A stretch of 64,000 bases of DNA from Thermocatellispora tengchongensis (GTDB lineage Bacteria > Actinomycetota > Actinomycetes > Streptosporangiales > Streptosporangiaceae), in assembly GCF_014202315.1 (NCBI RefSeq), contig NZ_JACHGN010000004.1, positions 1-64,000 on the forward strand, read 5' to 3'. Below are positions 40,944 to 51,708 of this stretch, one piece after another. Numbering within the stretch: the stretch's first letter is position 1; each line of letters opens with the position of its first letter. The notes beneath the pieces are model-generated. The model was not told where the DNA came from, made no database searches, and saw only the letters and a program-made list of their open reading frames with translations. The position numbers and the translations under genes are program-made.

Positions 40944-41780
40944 TTGCGCCCGCGTCCCCTCATCCTCGCCGCCGTCGCCGCGACCTCGATCGCCCTGGTG
41001 CCCCCGCCCGCCGGGGCCGCGCGATCCACGAACGTGGTGGAGTACTCGTGCACGGCCGAGGGCGTGGCGCAGCCGCAGAGCATCAAGGTCACGGTGGAGC
41101 TGACCATGCCCACCGACGCCCAGGTGGGTCAGCAGCTCACCATCGAGTGGCTCGGCACGTACGCCGAGGGCACCGCGCTGACGGCGCCCCCGGCCGGGCT
41201 TCCGGCGGGCACGAAGGCGTACGCGTACGTCGGCATCAGCGGCTACCAGGGCCTGACCTCGGCCACCGGGGTGGGCCCGGAGTCCACGGCCGCGATCGAG
41301 GCCGGCGAGACCGTCCCGCTCCCCCAGGGCGTCGTGGAGCTGAAGACGACCGCGAACAGCGCGGGCAGCGGCTCGGTGCTCCCGGGCGCGCTGAACTTCG
41401 GCACCACGCCCACCGAGCCGCTCGTCGAGTGCGAGGTCGCGAACCGCGACGCCCTCACGCCCGACACGCTCACCGTCCCCGGGACCGGCGGGAGCACGAG
41501 CCCTTCCGCCACTCCCTCGGCCACCACGACAACGGGGACGCCGACTCCCAGCGCCACCTCCCCGCGGCCGACGCGTACCGTGACCGAGACCGCGACCGCG
41601 CCCGTGCCCGGCGACGACGGCGGGGTGGACAGGACGCCGACGGGCGGGGCCGCCACCGGGGCGGGCGGCGAGGCCGGGCCGGACGCCCGGCTGGTCGTCC
41701 TGGCCGGGCTCCTCGTCACCTTCGCCGCCGGTGCCGGGCTCCTGCTCCGCCGCCGCTCGGTGGGCCGCACGCGGGCCTGA
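40944..41780 (+). CDS. Exported surface protein with C-terminal membrane anchor
   Basis: A 278-residue protein starting at TTG 40944 with AGGAG 7 nt upstream. A signal peptide (LILAAVAATSIALVPPPAGA) is followed by a beta-rich domain with cysteines in VVEYSCTAEG and LVECEVAN, then a Thr/Ser/Pro-rich stalk and a final helix VVLAGLLVTFAAGAGLLL with an RRR tail. It looks like a dehydratase-free, Ig-like surface domain on a stalk. The anchor is sortase-like in shape but lacks an LPxTG. It ends 2 bp from the convergent transporter gene. Confidence 0.78.
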   Translation: MRPRPLILAAVAATSIALVPPPAGAARSTNVVEYSCTAEGVAQPQSIKVTVELTMPTDAQVGQQLTIEWLGTYAEGTALTAPPAGLPAGTKAYAYVGISGYQGLTSATGVGPESTAAIEAGETVPLPQGVVELKTTANSAGSGSVLPGALNFGTTPTEPLVECEVANRDALTPDTLTVPGTGGSTSPSATPSATTTTGTPTPSATSPRPTRTVTETATAPVPGDDGGVDRTPTGGAATGAGGEAGPDARLVVLAGLLVTFAAGAGLLLRRRSVGRTRA

Positions 41781-41782
41781 GG

Positions 41783-42673
41783 TCACTTGCCGAAGCCGGC
41801 CGTCAGGCCGCTGAGGAGCTGGCGGCGGCCGAGCACGTAGAGGGTCAGGATGGGGAGCGTGGTGAGGACGACGGAGGCGAGCACGGCCGGGACGTTCACG
41901 CTGTACTCGCCCTGGAAGTTCCACAGCGCGAGCGGGAGGGTGCGCTTGCTGGGGTCCTGGGTGAGGATCAGCGGAAGCAGGAAGTTGTTCCAGACGTGCA
42001 GCGCGTTGTAGATCGTGACGGTCACCACGGCCGGGCGGGTCAACGGGAACGCCAGGCGCCAGAGCTGCACCCAGGTGCCCGCGCCGTCGATGCGCATCGA
42101 CTCGAAAAGCTCCTTGGGCACGTCGCGGATGAAGTTGGCCAGGACCAGCACCGACAGCGGGATCGCGAAGGCGATCGAGGGCAGGATCATCGCCAGCAGG
42201 GTGTCGTAGAGGTGCAGCCGGATGATGATCAGGTAGATGGGGATGATCGTCGCCTGGAGCGGGATCGCCAGGCCCATGAGGAACAGCGAGTTCGTCAGGC
42301 GGAGGAACCTGCCGGAGCCGCCGCGTACGATCGCGAAGGCCGCCATGAAGGAGAAGACGACCGCGGGCGCGACCGCGCCGACGGTGACGATGACGCTGTT
42401 CACGAAGTACTGGACGAAGTCCGACTGGATGACCAGCACGTAGTTGTCCAGGGTGGGATCGGACGGCAGGGCGAAGGGGTTGTCGGCGTAGTAGGTCGCC
42501 TGGGCCTTGAAGCTGGTGATGACAATCCAGTAGATCGGCACGACCACGATCCCCAGCCACAGCCACCCGGCCAGGCCGCCCAGCCAGTTGGGCCGGCGGG
42601 TCATGGCGCCGGGGGTGGGGGTCGTACGGCGGGCGGGGGTCTGCTCGATGGTCTCGGTCAGTGTCGTCCCCAT
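41783..42673 (-). CDS. CUT1 sugar ABC transporter permease, MalG type
   Basis: A 296-residue permease: a 30-residue tail, then GWLWLGIVVVPIYWIVITSF and about five more helices. The EAA loop is ELFESMRIDGAGTWVQLWRL (about residues 198-217), and the end LGRRQLLSGLTAGFGK is MalG-like. It starts one base before the preceding permease stop is cleared. It is part of the second CUT1 importer, again without an ATPase gene. Confidence 0.93.
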   Translation of the reverse strand: MGTTLTETIEQTPARRTTPTPGAMTRRPNWLGGLAGWLWLGIVVVPIYWIVITSFKAQATYYADNPFALPSDPTLDNYVLVIQSDFVQYFVNSVIVTVGAVAPAVVFSFMAAFAIVRGGSGRFLRLTNSLFLMGLAIPLQATIIPIYLIIIRLHLYDTLLAMILPSIAFAIPLSVLVLANFIRDVPKELFESMRIDGAGTWVQLWRLAFPLTRPAVVTVTIYNALHVWNNFLLPLILTQDPSKRTLPLALWNFQGEYSVNVPAVLASVVLTTLPILTLYVLGRRQLLSGLTAGFGK

Positions 42674-42674
42674 G

Positions 42675-43616
42675 TCAGGCTCCGTCGAGTTGGCTGGCGC
42701 TGCTGCTGCCTCCGCCGATCCGGCGCAGCAGCAGCGCGAGGGCGAGGCCGACCAGGACGAGGATGACGGCGATGGCGCTGGCGTGGCCCATCAGGTTGGC
42801 CTGGAAGCCGCGCTTGTACATGTCCAGGGCGAGCACCCGGGTGGCGTCGCCGGGGCCGCCCGCGGTGAGCACGAAGATCAGGTCGAAGAAGGTGAGCGAG
42901 CCGGCCACCATCAGCGTGGAGGAGGTGATGATCGTGTACTTGAGCTGCGGCAGTGTGATGCTGAAGAACGTGCGGATGCGCCCGGCGCCGTCCAGCTCCG
43001 CGGCCTCGTACATGGAGCGCGGGATCTGGCGCACCCCGCCCTGGTAGATCAGGGTGTGGAACGGGATGAACTGCCAGGACACCACGAAGATCACCACGCC
43101 GAGGGCGAGGTGCGGCTCGCCCAGCCAGTCCTGGGCGAGCAGCTCGATGCCGAGGCCGGCGCCGAGCCCGAAGTTCGGGTCGAGCAGCGCCTTGTACGTG
43201 ACCGCGATGGCCGCGGAGCTGAGCAGCAGCGGCACGAAGTAGAACACCGCGAGCACGGCCCGGTAGCGCTGGTGCCCGGCCAGGAACACCCCGAGCAGGA
43301 CGCTCATCGGGGTCTGCACCAGCCAGGACAGCGCCATCACCAGGAACGTCACCCACAGCGCGTGGGGCAGGCCGGGGTCGGAGAGCACGGCGCGCCAGCT
43401 CTCCAGCCCCGTCACGGAGATGGTGCCGAGGGTGTCCCAGGTGGTGAAGCTGAGCAGCAGGACCCCGACCAGCGGGATCGCGCCGAAGGCGACGAAGACG
43501 ACCAGCGCGGGCGCGGCCAGCCAGGCGAGGCCGCGCTCGCGTCCGGGGCCGGCGCCCGCGCCGCGTTCGGCGCCCTGCCGCTCCGCGGGCGGGACGGGGG
43601 TGACCAGAGTGCTCAC
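42675..43616 (-). CDS. CUT1 sugar ABC transporter permease, MalF type
   Basis: A 313-residue permease with a basic tail and about six helices from LAAPALVVFVAFGAIPLVGV. The EAA loop is MYEAAELDGAGRIRTFFSIT near residues 212-231. GTG 43616 overlaps the stop of the binding-protein gene by four bases (GTGA). With its neighbours it forms an importer for an unknown carbohydrate. Confidence 0.93.
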   Translation of the reverse strand: MSTLVTPVPPAERQGAERGAGAGPGRERGLAWLAAPALVVFVAFGAIPLVGVLLLSFTTWDTLGTISVTGLESWRAVLSDPGLPHALWVTFLVMALSWLVQTPMSVLLGVFLAGHQRYRAVLAVFYFVPLLLSSAAIAVTYKALLDPNFGLGAGLGIELLAQDWLGEPHLALGVVIFVVSWQFIPFHTLIYQGGVRQIPRSMYEAAELDGAGRIRTFFSITLPQLKYTIITSSTLMVAGSLTFFDLIFVLTAGGPGDATRVLALDMYKRGFQANLMGHASAIAVILVLVGLALALLLRRIGGGSSSASQLDGA

Positions 43617-44944
43617 TGACCGATGACCGCGTTCATGTTGGTGGCGAACTGCTCCGGCGAGATGGAGAGCTGGAACAGCTTGGCGATGTTGTCGAGCAGA
43701 ACCTCGGCGGCGGTGGGGCTGAGGGCCTGGTCCCACGACTGGCCGAAGGTCTTGGCGTTGGAGGCGATGTCGTAGACGAACTTCAGCCACTCGGCGTCCT
43801 TGGAGGCGGCGAGCTTGCTCTCGATGCCCTTGACGATCGGGACGGAGCCGGTGGCGATCCAGTCGTCGATCTCCTGGTCGGTGGACAGGCCGGTGGCGAA
43901 GAACTTCTTGGCGATCTCCTTCTCCTGGGCCGTGGCCTTGGAGGAGATCGACAGGTACTGGGCGGGGTTGCCGACGGTGTTGCCCGGATCGCCCTTGCCG
44001 CCGTCCACGGGCGGGAAGTTGAGGTAGCCGAGGCCGCCGCTGGAGACGAAGTCGCCGCCCTCGGTCGCCTGGATGCCGTACGACCAGCTTCCGTGCAGCA
44101 TCATGGCGGCCTTACCGGTGTACAGCAGCGCCTGGTCGGCGTTGGAGTCGGCGGTGATCGAGGAGAAGCCCTTGATGAAGCCGTCGGCCTTGACCAGCTC
44201 CTGCACCTTGCCCAGCGCGTCGATCGCGGCGGGGTGGGACCAGGCGTCCTTCTCGCCGTCGAACACGGCCTGGAACACCTCCGGGCCGCCGATGCGGTCG
44301 AACAGGAACTCCAGCCACATCATGTTGGTCCAGCGCGACTGCCCGCCGAGCGAGAACGGGGCGATGCCCTTGGCGTTGAACTTGGGCACCAGGTCCATGA
44401 TGTCGCCCCAGGTCTGCGGCGGCTGCACGCCGACCTGGTCGAAGACCTTCTTGTTGTAGAACAGCACGATCGGCTGCACCCGCTCGATCGGCAGCGCGTA
44501 GATCTTGCCCTCGATCGTGGCGGCGCCGAAAGCCGAGGGGAACAGCCGGTCCTTGACCTGCGGGTTCTGCTCGAACCAGGGCGTCAGGTCGTCCACCTGG
44601 CCGGCCTGGACGTAGCTGCGCAGCGTGCCGCCGCCCCAGCCGAAGATGATCGTGGGGGCCTGGCCCGCCCCGATCGCGGTCTTGATCTTGGTCTTGTACG
44701 CGTCGTTCTGGAAGGTCGTCTCGGCGATCTGTCCGTTGGGGTTGGCCTTGTTGAACCGCTCCACGGCCCGCCTGCGCACGCCCTCGGCGGGCTGCTGCGA
44801 CAGATACCAGTAGGTGGCCTTCGGCCCGCCGCCGCCGGCGGCGGTGCCCGGTCCCGCGCTGCCGCATGCGGCTAGCGCGGCCCCGAGGGGCAGTCCCAGG
44901 GAGAGGGACAGGAAGGCACGGCGAGTTGTCGTCCTGGGCTCCAC
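43613..44944 (-). CDS. Sugar ABC transporter substrate-binding lipoprotein
   Basis: A 443-residue family 1 binding protein. The leader has a twin arginine (TTTRRAFLSLSLGLPLG) and ends LAAC, so it may be exported folded through Tat and then lipidated. The mature domain contains FNKANPNGQI, IIFGWGGGTLRSYVQAG, FYNKKVFDQVGVQPPQTWGD and YTGKAAMMLHGSWSY. GTG 44944 has GGAGG five bases upstream; an in-frame open stretch extends further but without a ribosome site. It heads the second CUT1 operon. Confidence 0.92.
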   Translation of the reverse strand: MEPRTTTRRAFLSLSLGLPLGAALAACGSAGPGTAAGGGGPKATYWYLSQQPAEGVRRRAVERFNKANPNGQIAETTFQNDAYKTKIKTAIGAGQAPTIIFGWGGGTLRSYVQAGQVDDLTPWFEQNPQVKDRLFPSAFGAATIEGKIYALPIERVQPIVLFYNKKVFDQVGVQPPQTWGDIMDLVPKFNAKGIAPFSLGGQSRWTNMMWLEFLFDRIGGPEVFQAVFDGEKDAWSHPAAIDALGKVQELVKADGFIKGFSSITADSNADQALLYTGKAAMMLHGSWSYGIQATEGGDFVSSGGLGYLNFPPVDGGKGDPGNTVGNPAQYLSISSKATAQEKEIAKKFFATGLSTDQEIDDWIATGSVPIVKGIESKLAASKDAEWLKFVYDIASNAKTFGQSWDQALSPTAAEVLLDNIAKLFQLSISPEQFATNMNAVIGQ

Positions 44945-44990
44945 GCTGACCTCCGCACTCGAACACCCGAGGCCGGCCCGGCACCGCCCC

Positions 44991-45002
44991 CGAAATGTTT
45001 CG
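44991..45002. promoter_or_regulatory. LacI-like operator candidate upstream of second sugar importer
   Basis: CGAAA-TG-TTTCG is an inverted repeat 46 bp before the binding-protein start, followed at once by ATACTTTTCCGA. On the minus strand the block shares GAAA-GTATCG-type arms with the inverted repeat before the first sugar importer at 4422-4452. Regulation by a LacI-family repressor encoded elsewhere is inferred. Confidence 0.45.
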
Positions 45003-45104
45003 ATACTTTTCCGACACACTGCGTGGGCCGTCAATCTAAATTTCCGCCGTCCGCGTGTCAATACCTGCGGTAAGTTCCCAGGCCACGCTTGTTGAACATA
45101 CAAA

Positions 45105-45127
45105 GACCCCCCGCGTCGCGGGGGGTC
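45105..45127 (-). terminator. Hairpin terminator downstream of LLM oxidoreductase gene
   Basis: A perfect 10-bp stem (45105-45114 with 45118-45127, GACCCCCCGC and its complement) with a 3-nt loop, 17 nt past the LLM stop codon and followed on the minus strand by TTTG. It separates the catabolic island from the sugar importer. Confidence 0.8.
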
Positions 45128-45144
45128 GAAAATTTTCAGAAAAC

Positions 45145-46158
45145 TTAGCGGAAGCGCGGCAGCACGTGGTCACGGAACGCGGCCAGGGTGGCCAGCACGC
45201 GTTCCTGCTCCAGGGCGTACCACTGCATGCGCAGGATCACGTACGTGACGCCGTGGGCCTCCAGCTCCTTCAGGGCGGCGACCGCGGTGGCCGGGTCGGT
45301 GAACAGGTAGGAGCCCTGCGCGGTCTCGGCCAGCTCGCCGGCGCCCTTCAGGTGCCGGTACGCGTCGGTGTTGTCGGGCGCCTCGAAGCGGGCGTACATG
45401 CGGGTGCTGGCCTCGCGCGCCTCCAGGCCGATCGCGCGGGCGCGTTCCGGGTCGTCGTCGAGGACCAGCTCGCGGCGTACCACGATCTCGTCGGCGGGGC
45501 CGCGGCCGAGGCGTTCGCGCTCCTCGCGGTGCAGGCGCAGGTACGGCACCAGCTTCTCCAGCGGGGCGTGCGGGGGGATGATCCAGGTGTCGCCCAGCCG
45601 GGCGGCGCGGCGGGCGCCGGTCTTGTGCACGCCCGCGCCGACCCAGATCCGCGGGCCGCCTGGCTGCACGGGCGGGATGCCGATGCGCTCGCCGCGTACG
45701 GTGAAGTGCTCGCCCTCGAAGGTCACCGGCTCGGCCCGCCACAGCCGGCGGATCAGCTCGACGCTCTCCTCGTAGCGGGCGACGCGCTGCTCCATGGGGA
45801 TGCCGAAGGCGGCGTACTCGTTGCCGCGGTAGCCCATGCCGAACCCGGCGATCACGTTGCCGCCGGTGATGTGGTCGAGCGTGGCGAACTCCTCGGCCAC
45901 CGCGACCGGGTGGCGCAGCGGCAGGATGAACATGTTGGTGCCCAGCTTCATCTCGCCCGCGTGCTCCGCCAGGGCGGCCAGGGTGACCAACGGCTGCATC
46001 GTCGCCATGTTGCCCAGATAGTGGTTGAGCACCCAGATGGAGTGCATGCCCGCGTCGCGGGCGGCGCGCACCTGCTCGCGCATCTGCCCGATCCGCGAGG
46101 ACGGGGAGATGTGCGGGGCGAAGTCGTTCATCAGCGCCAGACCGAACCGCAGTGCCAT
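45145..46158 (-). CDS. LLM class flavin-dependent oxidoreductase
   Basis: A 337-residue TIM-barrel protein of the luciferase-like/F420-dependent group. Conserved segments are SIWVLNHYLGNMATMQPLVT, LGTNMFILPLRHPVAVAEEFATLDHITGGNVIAGFGMGYR with its family glycine motif, and GGPRIWVGAGVHKTGARRAARLGDTW. It may use FMN or F420; the sequence alone does not decide. Members oxidise alkanesulfonates, terpenoid ketones or hydride-transfer substrates. It diverges from the BadI-like gene across a 98-bp promoter region, so it probably belongs to the same catabolic regulon. Confidence 0.88.
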   Translation of the reverse strand: MALRFGLALMNDFAPHISPSSRIGQMREQVRAARDAGMHSIWVLNHYLGNMATMQPLVTLAALAEHAGEMKLGTNMFILPLRHPVAVAEEFATLDHITGGNVIAGFGMGYRGNEYAAFGIPMEQRVARYEESVELIRRLWRAEPVTFEGEHFTVRGERIGIPPVQPGGPRIWVGAGVHKTGARRAARLGDTWIIPPHAPLEKLVPYLRLHREERERLGRGPADEIVVRRELVLDDDPERARAIGLEAREASTRMYARFEAPDNTDAYRHLKGAGELAETAQGSYLFTDPATAVAALKELEAHGVTYVILRMQWYALEQERVLATLAAFRDHVLPRFR

Positions 46159-46210
46159 CGTGTCCGTCCACCGTCCTGTTCCTTGACCGCGACAAGAGTC
46201 CTTACCATAC

Positions 46211-46228
46211 TATTCATGTTCATGATTT
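46211..46228. promoter_or_regulatory. CATG-repeat operator candidate, site A
   Basis: TATTCATGTTCATGATTT contains TCATG-TT-CATGA as an inverted repeat in the LLM/crotonase divergent promoter. A close match lies at 47901-47919 and a weaker one at 54801-54821. Confidence 0.5.
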
Positions 46229-46256
46229 GCGAAGGCCGTACGCCCCCGGGAGGACG

Positions 46257-47027
46257 ATGACCATGGGAGAGGTGCGGGCCGAGCGGCGCGGCGACGCCAC
46301 CTGGATCACGCTGGACGCCCCGTCGCGGCGCAACGCCTACGACCCGGCCATGGCCGCGGCGGCGGTGGAGGCGATAGAGGGGGCCTCCTCCTCGCGCGCG
46401 GTGGTGATCACCGGCGCCCCGGGGGCGTTCTGCGCGGGCGGGTCGCTGCGGACGCTGGGCCGGCCCGACGTCGCGGCGATGCGCGAGCTGTACCGCTCCT
46501 CGCTGCGCCTGTTCGACGCCGTACGGCAGTGCCCGCGCCCGGTCATCGCGGCCGTGAACGGCGCCGCGGCCGGGGGCGGCAACGAGCTGGTCATCGCCTG
46601 CGACCTGGCCGTCGCCGCCCGCTCGGCGACCTTCGGCCAGACCGGCCCGCGGGTCGGCAGCGCGCCGGTGACCGGGGCGACGAACGTCCTGGGCGTGCAG
46701 ATCGGCGAGAAGCGGGCCAAGGAGATGGCCCTGCTGTGCCGCAGGTACTCCGCCGAGGAGGCGCTGGAGCTGGGCCTGGTCAACCGGGTGGTGCCGGACG
46801 AGGAGCTGGTGCCGGCCGTGGACGCGCTGGTCGCGGAGCTCGCCGCGCTCTCCCCCCGCTACCTGGAGATCACCAAGATCAGCTCCAACATCTGGTGGAA
46901 CGCGGCCCGCGACTCCTTCAGCAACGGGCTGGGCATGCTGATCCAGGCCGTGGACAGCCCCGACATGGCCGAGGGCGCGACGGCGTTCCTGGAGAAGCGC
47001 CGCCCGGCCTTCCCCCCGCCCCGATGA
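46257..47027 (+). CDS. Crotonase, MenB/BadI-like acyl-CoA hydrolase or hydratase
   Basis: A 256-residue crotonase. The oxyanion-hole glycines lie in GAFCAGGSL and AAAGGGNELV. FGQTGPRVGSAPVTGATNVLGVQIGEKRAKEMALLCRRYSAEEALELGLVN closely follows the pattern of naphthoyl-CoA synthase and 2-ketocyclohexanecarboxyl-CoA hydrolase (BadI), enzymes that close or open rings. A ring-opening role is therefore more likely than plain enoyl hydration. GGGAGG precedes ATG 46257. It is followed by an SDR and a Baeyer-Villiger monooxygenase, fitting alicyclic degradation. Confidence 0.85.
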   Translation: MTMGEVRAERRGDATWITLDAPSRRNAYDPAMAAAAVEAIEGASSSRAVVITGAPGAFCAGGSLRTLGRPDVAAMRELYRSSLRLFDAVRQCPRPVIAAVNGAAAGGGNELVIACDLAVAARSATFGQTGPRVGSAPVTGATNVLGVQIGEKRAKEMALLCRRYSAEEALELGLVNRVVPDEELVPAVDALVAELAALSPRYLEITKISSNIWWNAARDSFSNGLGMLIQAVDSPDMAEGATAFLEKRRPAFPPPR

Positions 47028-47073
47028 GCCGCGCGCGGCGAGGCGGGGCGCCGAACCACCGAGAGGGACCATC

Positions 47074-47865
47074 ATGACGTCACTGGACGGCAAGCGCATG
47101 CTCATCACCGGGGCGGGCCGGGGCATGGGCAGGGAGATCGCCGTCGAGGCCGCCCGGCAGGGGGCGGAGTTCGTCGCGGTGGCCGACATCGACGCCGCGG
47201 CGGCCGAGGAGGCCGCCGCCGCCGTCGAGGCCGCCGGCGCGAAGGCCCGCCCGATCGAGACCGACCTGTCCGACTCCGCGCAGGTGCGACGCATGGTGGA
47301 GCTGGCCGTGGCGGGCGCCGGCGGCCTGGACACGCTGGTGAACAACGCGGGCGTCCTGGACCACACGATCCAGGAGGGCGCGACGTACGAGACCCTGACC
47401 GAAGAGGCGTGGGACAAGGTGTACGCCGTCAACGTCAAGGCGGTGTGGCTGGCCGCCAAGTACGCCGCCCCGCACCTGAAGGCGTCCGATCGCGGCCCGT
47501 CGGTGGTGAACGCCTCCTCGGTGGCGGGCCTGACCGGCTACGGGCTGCCCGCCTACACCTCCAGCAAGGGCGCGGTCATCCAGCTCACCCGCTCGCTGGC
47601 CGTCTCGCTGGCGCCCGAGGTGCGCTGCAACGCCTACTGCCCCGGCTCGATCGAGACGCCGATGAGCCAGGCGCACCTGGCGGCGGCCGAGGACCGCGAG
47701 GCGACGCTGCGCTCGATGACCGGCGCGCACCTGATCCCGCGCTTCGGCACCACCGGCGAGATCGCCAAGGCCGTGTGCTTCCTGGCCTCCGACGCCGCCT
47801 CGTTCATCACCGGCGTCGCCCTGCCGGTGGACGGCGGGACCATGGCCTGGCGCGGGCTGCGCTGA
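47074..47865 (+). CDS. SDR family oxidoreductase
   Basis: A 263-residue classical short-chain dehydrogenase. The cofactor loop is TGAGRGMG at residues 13-20 and an acidic VADID after beta-2 suggests NAD. NNAG, NASSVAG and the catalytic Y-T-S-S-K follow, then CPGSIETPM. Likely a secondary-alcohol dehydrogenase making the ketone used by the adjacent monooxygenase or hydrolase. It lies 46 bp after the BadI-like gene. Confidence 0.92.
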   Translation: MTSLDGKRMLITGAGRGMGREIAVEAARQGAEFVAVADIDAAAAEEAAAAVEAAGAKARPIETDLSDSAQVRRMVELAVAGAGGLDTLVNNAGVLDHTIQEGATYETLTEEAWDKVYAVNVKAVWLAAKYAAPHLKASDRGPSVVNASSVAGLTGYGLPAYTSSKGAVIQLTRSLAVSLAPEVRCNAYCPGSIETPMSQAHLAAAEDREATLRSMTGAHLIPRFGTTGEIAKAVCFLASDAASFITGVALPVDGGTMAWRGLR

Positions 47866-49554
<1,689 letters not shown>

Positions 49555-49599
49555 CCCGCCCCCACTCCCGTCATCGTCCCCATCACAGGAAGGCAGGTC

Positions 49600-50826
49600 G
49601 TGGACAGTCGCGACCCCATGCCCGCGCCGCTGGCCGGCGTACGGGTGATCGAACTGGGCTCCATGTACGCCGCCCCCACCGCCGGGCGGATGCTGCGCGA
49701 CTTCGGCGCCGAGGTCATCAAGGTCGAGGACCCGCGCAGCGGGGACTACGCCCGGCACTGGCAGCCCGCGCACAACGGCATGGCCATCGGCTTCGCCCGG
49801 CTGAACGCCGGCAAGCGCTCCGTCGGCGTCGATCTGCGCCGCCCGGAGGGCCGCGACATCGTCAAACGCCTGGCGGCACAGGCGGACGTGCTGATCGAGA
49901 ACTTCCGGCCGGGCCGGATGGAGTCGTGGGGCATGGGCTACGCCGAGCTGTCGGCCGCCAACCCGGGCCTGGTCATGACCCGGGTCAGCGGCTTCGGCCA
50001 GACCGGCCCGTACCGGGAGCGGCCCGGGTTCGGCACCGTGGCCGAGACCGCGAGCGGCTACGCCTTCCTCAACGGCTGGCCGGAGACCCCGCCCACCGCG
50101 CCGCCCTTCGGCTTCGCCGACTCCATCGCCGGAATCTCGGCCGCGTTCGGCACCGCCATGGCGCTGTACCAGCGCGGCCGGCGCGGCACCGGCGCCGAGG
50201 TGGACGTGGCCCTGTACGAGCCGCTGATGTTCATCCTGGGCGACGCGGTGCTGAACTACACCGCCTCGGGCCGGATCATGCAGCGCCACGGCAACGCCTC
50301 GGGCGCGGCCTCGCCCCGGGGCATCTACCGGGCCGCCGACGGCCACTGGCTGTCCATCGCCGCCTCCAACCAGTCGATCGCGATGCGGCTGTTCCAGGCC
50401 ATGGGCCGCCCCGAGCTGTGCGCCGACCCGCGCTACGCCACCAACGAGGCGCGGATGGCCAACAACGACGAGCTGCAGCGGATCGTCGTCGAGTGGGTCG
50501 GCTCCCGGCCCCGGGCGGAGATCCTGGAGGTGCTGGAGCGGCACGAGGTGGTGGCGGCGCCGGTCAACGACGCCCGCGACATCGCCGGCGACCCCCACTT
50601 CGCCGAACGCACGCTGGTGGAGCTGCGCGACACGCCGCTCGGCCGGGCGCTGATGCCGGGGCCGATCCTGCGCCTGAAGGACGCGTGCGGCCCCTCCCCG
50701 GCGACCTCGTACGAGGGGGTGCCGGGCGTCGGCGAGCACACCGGCGAGGTGCTGTCCGCACTGCTGGACCTGGACAAGGAGGAGCAGGCCCGGCTGGCGG
50801 CCGAGGGCGTGATCAGCGCCCCCTGA
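49600..50826 (+). CDS. CaiB/BaiF family CoA transferase
   Basis: A 408-residue class III CoA transferase. ELGSMYAAPTAGRMLRDFGAEVIKVEDP and LRRPEGRDIVKRLAAQADVLIENFRPGRMESWGMGY are the standard N-terminal motifs. FGFADSIAG places the catalytic Asp at 174. It transfers CoA from a donor thioester to a carboxylate, and could replace an acyl-CoA ligase, of which none is seen here. GTG 49600 is used; ATG 49618 is an alternative. The stop codon lies in a 21-bp tandem repeat. Confidence 0.93.
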   Translation: MDSRDPMPAPLAGVRVIELGSMYAAPTAGRMLRDFGAEVIKVEDPRSGDYARHWQPAHNGMAIGFARLNAGKRSVGVDLRRPEGRDIVKRLAAQADVLIENFRPGRMESWGMGYAELSAANPGLVMTRVSGFGQTGPYRERPGFGTVAETASGYAFLNGWPETPPTAPPFGFADSIAGISAAFGTAMALYQRGRRGTGAEVDVALYEPLMFILGDAVLNYTASGRIMQRHGNASGAASPRGIYRAADGHWLSIAASNQSIAMRLFQAMGRPELCADPRYATNEARMANNDELQRIVVEWVGSRPRAEILEVLERHEVVAAPVNDARDIAGDPHFAERTLVELRDTPLGRALMPGPILRLKDACGPSPATSYEGVPGVGEHTGEVLSALLDLDKEEQARLAAEGVISAP

Positions 50827-50882
50827 GGCCACCGGCCGGCCCCCTGAGGCCACCGGCCCGCCCCCTGAGGCCACCGGCCCGC
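50820..50882. repeat. 21-bp tandem repeat, three copies, spanning a stop codon
   Basis: CCCCTGAGGCCACCGGCC(C/G)GC is repeated at 50820, 50841 and 50862, with a degenerate fourth copy to about 50903. The first copy supplies the TGA of the CoA transferase. Because the period is a multiple of three, each copy has the same TGA in the same frame, giving three consecutive in-frame stops. Confidence 0.8.
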
Positions 50883-50906
50883 CCCTCAGGCCGCAGGCCG
50901 GGGCGG

Positions 50907-51701
50907 CTAGGGCCGGGCGACGCGGAGCACCCGCGCCAGGGTGCCGCCGAGCACCAGCCCGGTCTCCTCGTCGCTCAGGCCGAGCGCGTGGATCGCGGCG
51001 ATCTCCTCGGCCGGGTCGGTCATCGGCCAGTCGGAGCCGAACACCACGCGCTCGGCGCCGTGCCGCCGGATCAGCCGCCTGACGCGCTCGGGGCGCAGCC
51101 GGGCCAGCGAGGGCGGCCAGGAGGTCTCCAGCACCACGTCCACGCCGCGCAGCGCCTCCTCGGCCTCATCCAGGATCTTGTAGCCGCCGAAGTGGCAGGC
51201 GATCAGCCGCAGGGCGGGGAACGCGCGGGCGATGTCGGCGATCATGGCCGGGCTGGACAGACTGTTGGCGTAGGCGTCGCCGCCCTCGCCGACGTGGGTG
51301 ATGACCGCGATGTCCTCGCCGAACGCCTCCAGGATGTCCCACAGGCGCCGGTCCCGCAGCGAGATCCTCTGGAACAGCGGGTGCAGCTTGACCGCGGTGA
51401 TGCCGTGCCGGCGCAGGATGTCCAGGTTCTCCGCGGCCGGCAGGTCCACGTGCACCGTGCCGACCGGGAAGTGCCGCGGCGAGCGCAGCCCGGCGACGAA
51501 GGCGTTGACCTTCTCCACGTGCCTGGCCTCGTTGGCGATGCCCAGACAGCAGCTCATCGCCACGCCCGAGGCGGCCATCTGCCGGGTCAGCCCGGCTACG
51601 GTGCCGTCGCCCCGGGCGGACAGGCCCGGGACCGGGTTGCCCGCCAGGGCCGCGGCGGCGATGCGGTCGGGCCAGACGTGGGTGTGCGCATCGAAGATCA
51701 T
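50907..51701 (-). CDS. Amidohydrolase family 2 protein
   Basis: A 264-residue TIM-barrel metal enzyme. FDAHTHVWP gives the first two metal ligands, GITAVKLHPLFQ and ITHVGEG further ones, and VVFGSDWPM the conserved Asp. Relatives are ACMSD-type decarboxylases and hydrolases of ring-cleavage products. GAGGACTTC precedes the ATG. It is the last gene of a leftward operon with an SDR and two acyl-CoA dehydrogenases, so it probably handles a late intermediate. Confidence 0.88.
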   Translation of the reverse strand: MIFDAHTHVWPDRIAAAALAGNPVPGLSARGDGTVAGLTRQMAASGVAMSCCLGIANEARHVEKVNAFVAGLRSPRHFPVGTVHVDLPAAENLDILRRHGITAVKLHPLFQRISLRDRRLWDILEAFGEDIAVITHVGEGGDAYANSLSSPAMIADIARAFPALRLIACHFGGYKILDEAEEALRGVDVVLETSWPPSLARLRPERVRRLIRRHGAERVVFGSDWPMTDPAEEIAAIHALGLSDEETGLVLGGTLARVLRVARP

Positions 51702-51708
51702 GAAGTCC

